Both the position numbers and the translations under genes were made by a program. A stretch of DNA of 64,000 nucleotides from Neurospora tetrasperma FGSC 2508 (taxonomy: Eukaryota; Ascomycota; Sordariomycetes; Sordariales; Sordariaceae), in assembly GCF_000213175.1 (NCBI RefSeq), contig NW_009799179.1:1189713-1253712 (forward strand), in the 5' to 3' direction. Positions 27,815-39,738 of this stretch are shown one piece after another (the stretch's first letter is position 1; each line of letters begins with the position of its first letter). The notes under the pieces are model-generated. The model was not told the DNA's origin and ran no database searches. It saw nothing but the letters and a program-made list of their open reading frames with translations.

Positions 27815-30800
27815 ATGACACGGGAACCACTGCGGCCCCGACTCCGGCCCCGATCATCACCATGGCTTCTTGCTCTGGCTTTGTTGGCCTTTGTGGTCCT
27901 GCTGCCCAGTGCTGGGGCAATGCGCCCCAGTCGCGTGGCTGAGCTCCGCCGCGAGGTCGTCGACATGTTCTACCACGGCTTCGACAACTACATGCGCATC
28001 GCCTTTCCTGAGGACGAGGTATGGCCCACCATCACTCCGTCACCATCAGGGTCTCACTATATTATCTCCAAAGGCCACCTGCTCTAGAATCACCAAGCTG
28101 ACTCAGCCTTGTTAGCTCCGGCCCGTCACTTGCGCCCCTCTAACCCGGGATGCTGAGAACCCAGGAAACGTCGAAGTGAACGATGTCTTGGGCAATTACT
28201 CCCTTACTTTGATAGACAGTCTGTCTACCTTGGCCATCTTTGCTTCGGCGCCGCCAGATGACCGTGGAACGGGACCGAAAGCCTTGCGTGACTTCCAGGA
28301 TGGTGTCGCCGCCTTGGTCGAGCAGTATGGCGACGGCCGTCCCGGTCCTTCTGGCCAAGGCCTGCGCGCTAGAGGCTTCGATATCGACAGCAAGGTGCAG
28401 GTTTTTGAGACCGTCATCCGTGGTGTTGGCGGTCTTCTCAGTGCCCATTTGTTTGCTGTTGGCGCACTACCGATTAATGGTTATGAACCGCTTGGTCCTG
28501 AACATGATCCACTAAGCCCTCCGCCTATCCACTGGCCTAATGGCTTGACCTACGATGGCCAGCTGCTTCGTTTGGCGCTTGATCTTGGGACCAGGATTCT
28601 CCCGGCCTTTTACACGAAGACGGGAATGCCCTATCCGCGTGTCAATTTGCGCCATGGTATCCCCTTTTACAAGAACTCGCCCTTGCATGGGACGTTTTCC
28701 GGGGACCACATAGTTGATGGGCCTCCTGAGATTACCGAGACATGCAGTGCTGGTGCCGGGTCCCTTGTTCTTGAATTCACGGTCCTCAGTCGCTTGACAG
28801 GTGATCCGCGGTTTGAACAGCTGGCCAAGCGAGCCTTTTGGGCAGTTTGGTATAGGAAGAGCCACATAGGCCTCCTCGGCGCAGGCGTCGATGCTGAACA
28901 AGGCCATTGGGTAGGCCCTTATTCCGTCGTTGGTGCTGGCGCCGACAGCTTTTTCGAGTACGCCCTCAAGTCGTACATTTTGCTTTCTGGGCACGAGCTT
29001 CCAAACCGGACAGCCGTTGAGCCGAAACCCAAGGACAACTGGCTGGACCCCAATACTCTCTTTGTTCCACTTACTGATGTTGAGAACTCCCCTGATGCGT
29101 TTCTTCAGGCGTGGCATCATGCTCATGCTGCTATTAAGCGCCATCTTTACAGCGATAGAGATCATCCGCATTATGAAAACGTCAATCTATGGACAGGCTC
29201 GCTGGCTACTAACTGGGTAGACAGCCTAGGTGCCTTCTACGCCGGCCTGCTCGTCCTGGCTGGTGAGCTGGAAGAAGCCATTGAAACGAGCTTGTTGTAC
29301 ACTGCCATATGGGCGCGCTATGCCGCGCTTCCTGAACGTTGGTCTATTACACATAAGGATATTGAGGGCGGTCTAGGCTGGTGGCCGTTGCGACCCGAGT
29401 TTATCGAGTCGACCTACTACATATATCAAGCCACCAAGGACCCCTGGTATCTTTACGTTGGCGAAATGGTCATGAGAGACATTCAGAGGCGATGTACTAC
29501 GCAGTGTGGCTGGGCAGGCCTTCAAAATGTGTTGACCGGCGAGAGGAGTGATCGTATGGAAAGCTTTTTCCTCGGCGAAACCACGCAGTACCTGTATCTG
29601 CTGTTTGATGAGTCGCATCCCCTCAACCACCTTGATGCCGGCTTTGTGTTTACCACAGAAGGTCATCCGCTAGTTTTGCCAAAGGCAAAGCCAAGGACCC
29701 GATCAAGAGCATCTGGTCAAAAGGAATTGATAGTGTATCACGACCCTGGCTTTACCAACACTTGCCCGGCACCGCCTTCTGTCACTCCCCTCACAGGCTC
29801 AGCCATCGCTGCCAGAGATGACATCTATCACGCTGCAAAGATGTTGGACCTACACTTGTTGCAGCCAAAGAACTTTTTAGGACTTCCGGCAGAGGGTAGT
29901 AAGCCCTCGGGCCAACATACCTCTTCTAGGAAGCCTATAACCGAATCGGACCAGTTCACGCCTTTCCCCTGGTCTCTTCCACCAGAAATGGTTCCCCAAA
30001 ACGGAACGTGCCGCAAAATCAACCAGCCGGTCGAGATGCTGCTCGAGTTCTCCTCCAACGCGCAAGAACTCATTGGCGGCAGCGCCTTCAACTACCTGAT
30101 GGGCACGCAGAACCTCGAGCGCCTCACGATGGATCGAATCCGCGTTCAAACCCTTTCCGGCTTGAGGCTGACCATGCGGCAGGAGGAGGACTCGGACGGT
30201 GAATGGCGCGTCAGCAAGGTGAATGGCGTCCTTCTTGGTCGGGATGAGTTCATCGTTATGAACCGAGCCATCCTAGGCGAGGTGTCCGACCCGCGCTTCA
30301 ACCTCGTTCGCGACCCCGTCAACGTCAAGCTCGTGCATCTACATTATGTGGACCTAGGCCAGGACGAGACCCACAAGGACAAGGCCAAGGGGCAGCTTCA
30401 CCCCGAAAGCGTCAAGACTGATCCTGAGGTTTCCCAAGAGGAGCAGGAGAAGGAGATCGAAGAACAACAGACAGAAACAGCCAACACCACCTCGGAAGAC
30501 CCCGCCTCCTCCTCCCTCGGCTCCTACGTCAAATCCCTCCTCGCCAACCTCGCCGCCTCCCTCGACGACCTGCTCGACGGCATCCCCCTCGAAGCAGCCG
30601 TCACCGCTCTACCCTCCATCCTCCCCTCCATCCCCTCCATCTCATCCATCCATGGCGGCAGCACCAAACGCATCAAATACCCTCTCAACGTCTTCATAAA
30701 CTCCACCGCCGTAACCGCCACAGGCATCGGTGCCGCCCCTCTCCCTCCTCCTCCCCCTCGCCCCTCATCTCCATACATCTCCAGCGGAAACAACCTTGCT

Positions 30801-31388
30801 CATCCGAGACCCTACCCACCCTTCGGCCCCGTCCCCCGCGACATGATACCCTACACCACCATCTATGCCGCCGGCCAGCTTTGTACCTCGTCCTCGTCCG
30901 GTTCTTCCGAGCCTTCTTCTGAAAAGGACCAGTCTCCTCCGCCTCCACTACTAGACGACTCCATCCCGCGCACCCACCAGATTCTCCTCCTCCGCCGCGG
31001 CGGCTGTTCCTTTTCCGAGAAACTAGCCAACATCCCCGCCTTCCCTCCCTCTCCCACCTCGCTACAACTCGTGATTGTCGTTTCCGACGGCCAAGACGAA
31101 GATGCTTCGTACGCTGCTTACTACTCTGGTCAAACCTACAGCAGCAGCCAAGGAGTTGGAGGAGGGGGGTTAGCTAGGCCCTTGTTGGATCAGGTACAAA
31201 AGACTCCTGGCGGACTGGTGAGAAGGAACCCGATTCCGATGATCATGGTTGGGGGTGGAGAGATGACGTATGAAACCCTCAAAAGGGCCAAGGGCGTGGC
31301 GGTGGGGAGGAGGTGGTTTCTGGAAAGTCAGGGGCGGAGAGTGAGGAATGTGATTGTGGATGAGGGGGATGCTGGGGGGGTTGCTTGA
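27815..31388 (+). CDS. ER degradation-enhancing alpha-1,2-mannosidase (GH47, EDEM/Mnl1 type) with PA domain
   Basis: Exons 27815-28018 and 28116-31388 (intron 97 nt, CTGAC at 28098-28102) give 1158 residues. After a basic N-terminus, a hydrophobic segment at about residues 16-34 serves as signal peptide or anchor. The GH47 barrel follows: DELRPVTC at the exon junction, NDVLGNYSLTLIDSLSTLA, the acid in VFETVIRG (about E166), GADSFFEY (about D345), RPEFIEST (about E496/E499) and the calcium-binding Thr in FTTEGHP (about T581). In this family such enzymes trim mannose from misfolded glycoproteins so that they enter ER-associated degradation. An acidic, Ser-rich linker at about 820-915 leads to a protease-associated (PA) domain at about 930-1110. 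There is no HDEL/KDEL ending. At 1158 residues it is longer than yeast Htm1/Mnl1 and has the EDEM3-like order GH47-PA. Confidence 0.93.
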
Positions 31389-33311
31389 TTTGATTTTTGC
31401 CGAGAAGAGCTAAGAAAGAAAGGTAGAGAGAGAGAGAAGGGGAGCGTCGGGTTTGGGTTGACTTGGGATTTATAGCAAGCGAGCTGAAGGGGTTGATGAT
31501 TACTTGGCGAGGCAGATTGTTTGCATATACAGCGTTGTAGCAGAGCATGTTGAAAATGGGGTGGTTTTGAGAGAAGGGCGAGTATATAGACTATTACAGC
31601 ATTTTGTTTGGTTATTCTTATTTTTTATTATTTTTCTATTCATTTCATTGGCTGTAACTTTCCCATGTGGTGGCATGTTTTCTGTACATAGGGCATCGAG
31701 TTGGCCTACTTTGACAACAATTGCTTCAATTTCAATCAGTGCTTTCCAATCAGCATAACTTGTGTGCAGTTTGCGCCGATATCGTCAGCCGAGAAAACAT
31801 TCTTTCACGATGCCTCGCCTTCGATCTCCCTTCTCATGCCTTTTTTGTTGCTTTTCTTCTCCTTTTGACATGCGGAGGGCCCATCAAGACCAGACCAAAC
31901 CCACGAACCCATTCATATGGTCGACGCGCGGATCAACATCGGACTATATATATATACCTAAAACCTCGAACGGAGTACGGATGAAAAGCAGGGTGTATAC
32001 AGCATATGGCAGGCATATCACAGTATGCACACGCCCCTTGTGCGTAGGTACTTAATGCGTACGACGCCCTCCAGCTCCAATGGGGATTGGGAGGACGGAT
32101 GCAGGTACACTTTTGCGCGTCTATGTACATGAATGGTTCTGCAGTCTGGACCGGGAACCCCCTTCCTTTTCTTGGGCAAAGTTCGTAGTCGTAGACTTGT
32201 AGTGTTCGGCGATAGCCGTTCGAGCGATTCACGCTCCGTCCTGCCTAGAGGCAGTTAGTTGTTGGGCACAGCTGCACGGCACCAATTGCCAATGCGGTAG
32301 AAAAACATGGTATCTCTGCTGTTTCTTGCAACGCCGATGACCTGCAGTTGGGGATTGATAGCCACTTCGACATTTTGTTGATAATCGGAATTAACCAATC
32401 GGATGATCCCAAGTGTTGCTATGACGACGAGCGATTGGTGTAGCAAAAACGATTTTGGGAATCTTTGGTTTTGTTGAGGGCGATATAGAGCTGTCACCGC
32501 ACAAAGTCGTCGTAAATGGCGACACCGCAGTCATAGCCTCAAAGAAGAGGAACCAAAAAAACCGCTGTTGTACTGCTGTAACTGCTCACCGTCCTTGTTG
32601 CGGTGTTCCTGCATTGGCTTCCTGTAGACATGTCACAGTGAGAATGTTGCGATAAGCTTTGCGTGTTTCAGACATTCGGGTATGATGTGGCTCTTAGCAC
32701 AGAAACAAGTAGCAAGACGATCATGCTTCGTACTAGCGAACGAAAAGGCCTAGGCAATGGCAGATGATCTTTGCAATGCTGCAATAGTTTCACCCTCACT
32801 TTCTCGACGTGAAGTTAACGGTCTATCATGCACCCACAAAAAAAAAGACAAATGGTTTTACTCAATGGCATCCTCCTCTCTCACGGCCGAAGGTTGGCTT
32901 TTAACCATTGATACCTTCCATTGAACCCCGCTTTTTTGTAACGCACCCGAACGCCAGGTAAATGCAGAACCAAAGTCCCCAATCCTTCGTGTCCCAACTT
33001 TTGTTTGACTGGCATCTGAGAGCAGAACTCAATCGTATCTCTCCGTTGGCTTGCCGACGCCCCAGTGTTCCGTTCTTGTTTAAATTGCGACCGTCGGGTC
33101 CGTAACGTTCTGGCTTCTTCCCCGTTTGGATCCAAATCGTGTGTTGAAAGGGCGTATATCGATAGCGAGAATTGCGAAGGGAGTCGTAGATCCTAAGCGG
33201 CCGATGTTTGCCTGATGTATAAGGCCGGCGGTATAAGACATTGGGTATAACGGTAGTGTAAATTCTGGACGTAAATGCAAGTCGTGATAAATCCGATATG
33301 GTTTTTTGAGT
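31389..33311. other. intergenic region between convergent mannosidase and APRT genes
   Basis: The two flanking genes point toward each other, so this stretch holds both 3' ends and no promoter is required. T-rich sequence at 31610-31650 and a TATATATATATA run near 31946 are compatible with 3' UTR or polyadenylation sequence. No further gene is supported. Confidence 0.55.
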
Positions 33312-34152
33312 CTACTCGTCGGTCTCGAGAAGAGTGGTGACGGGAACACCGCCGAGCTTCTCACGACCCTTGAGGAAAGCAATCTCAAGGATGAAGAGAT
33401 AACCGATCGTCTCACCACCGAGCTTCTTGACGAGCTCGCCAGCGGCAGCAGCAGAGCCACCTGTAAAAATTAATGTGAGCCAGATTGATCTGCAAGATTG
33501 CCAATGGGGCGAGGCCAGGATCCAGCGTATCACTGAGATGAGATTTGGCGTGATAGAGCAAATAGATGGGACATCACGAAGCGATTGCCAAGAAAGAAAA
33601 AGTGGGCGCATAATGCTTACCAGTAGCAATGATATCGTCAACGATAAGAACCTTCTGGCCGGGCTTGATGGCGCCATCCTGCATCTGGAAGAAGTCGGTG
33701 CCGTACTCCTTCTCGTAGGCGGCAGTGACGCAGGGACCGGGCATCTTGCCCTGCTTGCGGACGGGGACGAAGCTAGCGCCCATTCTCAAGGCAAGAGAGG
33801 GGCCGAAAAGGAAGCCGCGGGCATCGAGACCGACAATGACATCGGGCTTCTGGTGGGAGAGCTCGATCTGGAGCTGGAGAGCGACGAGGAGAGCCTCGTG
33901 GGTGTTGACGTCCTGGAAGAGAGGGAGGATATCGATAAAGTTGATGCCGGGGATGGGGAAGTCGGGGAACGACCTCAAGGCGGCCATCAGCTTTACCTTT
34001 GTACTGGCGAGTTCGGCGGCGGCGGCGGGGGAGGAGGAGGACTCGCGTCCCGCGGCATCTTGGCTGACGGTGGATTGCGTGTTGGCGGTGTTGTCCTGGG
34101 TCGAGGTAACAAAGTCTGCCACTTGGGGGGCAGATTCGGCGTTGGCGCTCAT
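33312..34152 (-). CDS. adenine phosphoribosyltransferase (APRT)
   Basis: On the minus strand, exons 34152-33621 and 33460-33312 give 226 residues. The intron is 160 nt, with GTAAGC donor, CTCAC branch and TTACAG acceptor. It splits a Gly codon just inside the PRPP-binding motif VLIVDDIIATGGS (residues 168-180), so both exons are needed for activity. Other APRT signatures are SFPDFPIPGINFIDILPLF, VGLDARGFLFGP and VPVRKQGKMPG. The enzyme converts adenine plus PRPP to AMP plus pyrophosphate in purine salvage, normally in the cytosol. The first ~50 residues are a Ser/Ala/Thr/Gln-rich acidic extension before the usual APRT start; it does not look like a mitochondrial presequence. An alternative shorter start would be the Met at about residue 56, but that would cut into the fold. 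Confidence 0.95.
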
Positions 34153-37100
34153 GATGAGAGAGAGAAGAGAGAAAAGAGGGGAAAGAGGTTCTGGACGGCT
34201 CGCGCCTATCTATGTGGGATATAAAGGAGGGCTGGCTAAAGCAACCTAAGCGTTCGGTTGGTGTCAGACAATGACTTCTCCTAATGGCAGCCTGCGCCGC
34301 TGCGGTGACAGGCCACCTAGATTCCGGCCGCGGGAAAGGACCGAAGTGTTGGGGGGAGGGGTGAAGCTCAAGGGTGTATGTAAGGAGTGATAAATGATAG
34401 GGCGGGCTGCAGACGCGAGCCGGGGACGAGACGAGGGGTGTTCATCTTGGTGGGTGCCGATGCGTGCTGGGTATGCGTGCTGCTGTGGGTGTGAATAGAA
34501 TGGACGGGATAGTCTAGACCTACCTAGGGGACTCGGAACTGCTGTGAGCGGACTGTACGTTCAAGATTCACAAGAATGGCGAGCGGTGTAAAGAAGGGAA
34601 AAGAGAGAGAGAGAGAAAAAAAAAGGGACACGGCGGGGAAGCGAAGGGGATCCAATTATCGACCAGGAGAACAAGCGGGCGCAAATCGCAAACACGCACG
34701 ACGGCGACCTCAGTGAAAAAAAAAAAACAGAGATGCTAAAATGGGCGGGTCCGGTGGTAGCCGGAAAGAGGTGAATGGAGCCGCGGCACCGTCCGGGGCC
34801 CGTCGTAGAGTGGAGTCGGTGAGACCCTCAATGTTCGTCTGAATGGCTGATACATATCGCAGTGTCGCCCAACGGTCACCGGCATCAGCCATAGAGGGAC
34901 ACTGCTATCACGGAGCTGTACCATCGAGACGTTGTAAAACCGGCAGCGTAACAGCTTGATGAACCATGGCGAGAGATAGCCGAACGTACCTGGCATTGGA
35001 CATACTGGAGGTGGATTTACCCCTTGGATGTGTTGCGCAGTGTCGAGGTTCTGGACCCTGATGGAGACGAGTTCATCATCTTATCAAGGTCGGCCGGTGT
35101 TGACGTGCCGCCCAATCGCGGGCGTATAGCGGGCCAACAACAAATGGTTTTTCAGCACATGGAATCAAGAGGTGATTCGAAATATGACGAGTAGACTGCC
35201 AAAAAGGAACAGGCAGGCTGGGTGTAACGGATTGTGATGGAGTGTGTTTGTGAGCTCGATGAGGTGCGTGCGTGAGAACTGATGGAAGAGAGGGGCTGCC
35301 CTGAGTCCATGTAACCAGCGAGGGGCTTTGGCCGATTGGGGGACCTTGCTCGCTGAAAAGGTGGGGTAAAGGTGCGGATACCTCTATTCGGGGGGGCCAA
35401 GAAAACTAAAAAGTTCAACCCCATCTGCCTACTGCTGTACGCACGTGCTTTTCGTTGTTGACAAGGAAGCCAGATTCCCATCCGCGCTCCTTTCTGAATA
35501 TGCGTCAAAGAAGAAGACTGAATACACTCACCTCAAGTGCGACTCACGAATCAAGGAAATTTAAGAGCAACTAGCAGCAGGTATCCATCCGCTCAAGCAG
35601 GATTAGAGGCTATTCGGGTTTTCACCTCTCGAGATTCCCGTCATTATCCGCGCAATCACACCAAGGTACTACGTACGGTGGTACAGTAGGCTACTGCAAA
35701 GTGTAATCTTGGGCTGAAAACGCGGCATGCACTGCATCACGTACCATCCCTGTACAGCACAGCAGCTGCATGGCAACGAGCCCTCCCCGTACTGGTCTGC
35801 AACGACGGCAACGCCTTCTTTTCTCCATTCATGAATCACATCACCTTCTCAATATCGTGCGGCATCCTATGGACGACCAGATGCCCCAACATCGCCCTCT
35901 CACTGGACTATTAGAGTCATGTTGTGGCTGCGGGGGGAGAACCTCCAAGGCGTCTCCCTACTTTACCTTTACACTTGTCAACTCGTCCCCTCCTGATCCT
36001 CAAACCCCCCACCGGCCGGTTTTTTCTTTACTCATTTGGATTGATTGATAACACACCACACACAAATGCTCCCGTAGCCGCGTTGTATTGGTAGTCACAC
36101 AGTCTCGAGTGACCGTGCTATCTCCATTGGCCAACATAATTAACAAGTTCTCATGCAGGACGATGCAAAAAGAAACGAGCACGGGAGATGACGATGGGGA
36201 ATTCTCGCCAACATCTGCGACACATGCTCGGCATTCTTCTGCTCGACACTAGCTAGTGTACGTATGGATACGGACATGGCGCTCTTTTACCTAAGCGGGG
36301 CCCAGATTTCTAGAAGGCCGGTAACCCCAGGACTCCTGCCGGCAACCCCTGATTAGCCTGCGGGATGAGCGATACCCGACCCAGCAAAAACATCCTGACC
36401 GCCACACGTTCACCTCCTCATGGCCTTTCGATCCACGCCGTCACCCCTTGAGGCGGTCCCTCTTCGAGATCCACGCCGAGGTAACTCTACTCACTTCCAT
36501 CCGAACCAAGTCCCTTTCCCTAGGGACTCCCCGAGCGAGCCATATTCTTCATGACTAGACATGGTTATCCTTACGCCGCCATTCCGGAACCGAACACTAG
36601 TGAACTCGCTCAGTCCGGCGACGCCGTACCCATGTGCCCGAATGCCGGGTTCTGGTATTGCAGTTCAAGGGGAATGGGTACACGTGTAAAGACCTTCAGT
36701 CATAAGGCTTGGCGGAACATCATCACGCCGACAGCACATCCTTCGTAACCCATGGCTATACTGGTAAGTCTGTCCTCGCCTTCTCTAAAGGTAAGTGATC
36801 TATTGACTTCAGTATGTTTGATGCTCCGATCCACAGCGAAACATGGCTTGTCTTCCTCAGCCACCAGAAGCTGTTCCGTGTTGACAATCCTAAGCTGTGT
36901 CTGCCACTTAGGTAGCTCTGACTGACCAACAGATATACCGTGATTGCAACATCCTCTCCAATCACCCAGTGAGAGTCGTGCAAGATTCTCGCACTGCTTC
37001 CCCTGACACTAGTTGGGTATCATCATCAAGCCGATAGAGGCTGTGAGTTATAACTGCCATCTGTCTTCCGGATAACATCCACTGCCTACCGGGAATACCT

Positions 37101-39738
37101 ACCCAAAAAGCTCACTCACACATCTTCAGCTTTGTGGCTGGCATCGTCCAAGAAAAACAGTGGTTGCAATTTCAAAAGTGTGTATGAAAACACATGCATA
37201 GAATATAACACCATCACTCGTCCACCATGCACTGACGCCTCTTCCACCCCTCCTCTTTTCCCTTTCCGCGTAGGTACGCACCCTTCGCTGTTCAGCTCCG
37301 GATTACACTAGATACTGCAACATCGTCTTGGCATTGGCACATCCCCCACATGCTGCTGCTTGATGGGGGGATGAATTGCACTGCATCGCAGAGCGGATAA
37401 GTGTGCTTTCCTCCTGCACGTCGACGGATGCGTGGACCCTTATAGGACAAAACAAGCATTTTACGTTTGAATACTTTTTTGCACATATGTAGGCGGTTTG
37501 GCCGGAATGGTCTCAGTGACTGCGAGGGCTTTCTGGAAGGGTTCATTCGCGGGTAGATCATGTCATATAGATTCACCCAAGAAACGAGAGCGGAAGAAGG
37601 AAATGTATTTCAAGATTTAAATGAATAGATGGTGAAAAACAACAGTAGAATGAAAAATGATAGGGAAAAGGCGAGAACAAAATACACAACACCTGGTTTT
37701 CACCACTGGTCACTGATCCAGTTACAACCTCAGCGATGGATACTGGCTTATCGATGGGAAGTCGAACGAAATATCGATTTATCGCCTAGGTCATATGTGG
37801 ACAGTGTTGTTTTGAGTTTTCCTCAAAAACCAATCCGAATACCCCATGGTCGGGTCTCAGTTGGCACTGCACTTGTGGTGCTGGTGATAGGAAGGGGAAT
37901 GAAGGATCATAGGAAAATGACAGAATGGGGTAAACGGGAATTAGATTCGACGTCTACCAAGTTCTCTGTTCTGGAAAAAAAAATCAAAAATATTAGAGAC
38001 ATATGGAAAACACGTTGACGTCGATGAGAAAACTGCTCAAAATCGATGTTGACGTTGGCCATCAAGGTTCTCTCTCAGCGACTCTCCAGCTTTGTGCCTT
38101 GTTTCGGGCTACCTACAGTACAAGTAAGCTGTGACTAGTTCATAATCTCATTAGAAATCTGAGTTGAAGCAGACAATGACTAATTATGAAACTTCTAGAC
38201 TGTCCCTACCACATATAGAGATCTCAGTGAGCGTGCATAGCCCAGGTCCAATATAGTTGTGTTTCCGGACATACCAAGGAGCTCTAATGTATCAAGCATG
38301 CCATACTGGAAAAAAAAAAAAATAATTGACAAAAATGGGTTTGAAATCTGATACGTCACTCACTCTCTCACTCATTCTCGTATTTTTTCGTATCCTTCCT
38401 ACCTGGCAGAATAGAATACACACCCACTTACCACACACCTTACCTTACCGCACATCACCACCATCCTTGCCCACATCCCGGAACAAGTACCCAGAACAGT
38501 TATCACATCTTACTACTACGGACACGCCGGGGAGAGTATGTTGCTTATTCAGGAAGTTGTTGTATGGAACCAGTAACTTGCGTGAATGGTATGGAAACAA
38601 AAAAAAAGGCTATATGATCTGCTCCAATCGGGGGAGGGATTATTCAATGCCCCCCCTTTTCCTCCTCTCTATTTCACTCTACAGTGGTATCTCTTGATTC
38701 TGTCTCTAAGTCTTAACTTTCTAGCTGGAAACATGGGTTGACCAGAAAGGAGCATCGCGGGTATTGTACAGTTCAAAGCGGTCGTGTAGATGTCCATCTT
38801 GCGCGAGTGTGCTTTTTTGTTTTGTAGTTCTTTGCGCCGCAAAAAAATGACGACTGCTTTTCTGTTAAGAAATGCTGTCGTGGCGGCGTTGATTTTCACG
38901 TCTTTCGTGAAAATCATTTGTGTCTTTCCTTCATACTTCTTGTGACGAGGTTACTTGTATGGTCAGGTCGTGTCGTGTGTTTGGAGTTCGTTGCGTTTCG
39001 TGTGTGTGTGGTGTATCCAATGGCTGTTATATAACGTGCTTCGGGTCGCCTGTGTCACGGATGTGGTGTGACCACCATCTCCATGGCCGCTCGGAACGGT
39101 CCTGGGCCTAGGCCCTCTTTCCGCGATGAACCCAGCGGATACTGTGACTGTGACAGTGATGACCACGGCCGCAGCACGCAATCAAACCGCATCTATACCG
39201 ATTAATATAAATCCCGCGCGTATCCCACACCACTCTTCGCTAAAAAGGACGTCGTATGACGAACCCCACCACTCTCTCTCTCTTCTTGTCACTTCTGTTA
39301 TCCGTCAACACACGACATCTTGTTTGTTTCTTTTGTGCTCGCGGAGTGAGGTGGTTGTACTGTGCTGTGGGCGCGCACGAAATGTGTGGGAGATGGCTGG
39401 CGTAGGATGTGAAAAGCGGTATCCGGGAAGCTTCTTGATGGATAGCTCCTCACATCCGCGTCATGGTCCCCATCCGTTTGCCCGTCTCTTCTATGTCATC
39501 TCTTTTCTTTCCCCTGTTGACCCTTCGCAGTAACAATCGCTTAGACGGCGTCGTGTTACCGACCGAACCGGTACTCCAGCACACACAAACTTGCGCGACT
39601 GATGCCATCCCAGCCCGATAACTTTCCCAGGCCCACCACGTTCGACAATATTCGCGTCGTCCGCTCCCGTCTTTAACGTTCCTAACATCCTTCAAGGGGT
39701 ATCAAACCATTCGACCAATCGAACAACAAACAGCGAGC
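34153..39738. other. gene-free DNA upstream of APRT and downstream of the membrane-protein gene
   Basis: The first few hundred bases are the APRT promoter and leader, which contain purine-rich GAGAGA runs. I see no protein gene, tRNA or repeat in the rest. Short frames throughout lack domains and do not join through credible introns. Confidence 0.55.

Noticed and set aside
33427-34224. 265-codon open frame on the plus strand
   Set aside because: It is the complement of the APRT exons and crosses the APRT intron; it has no domain of its own.
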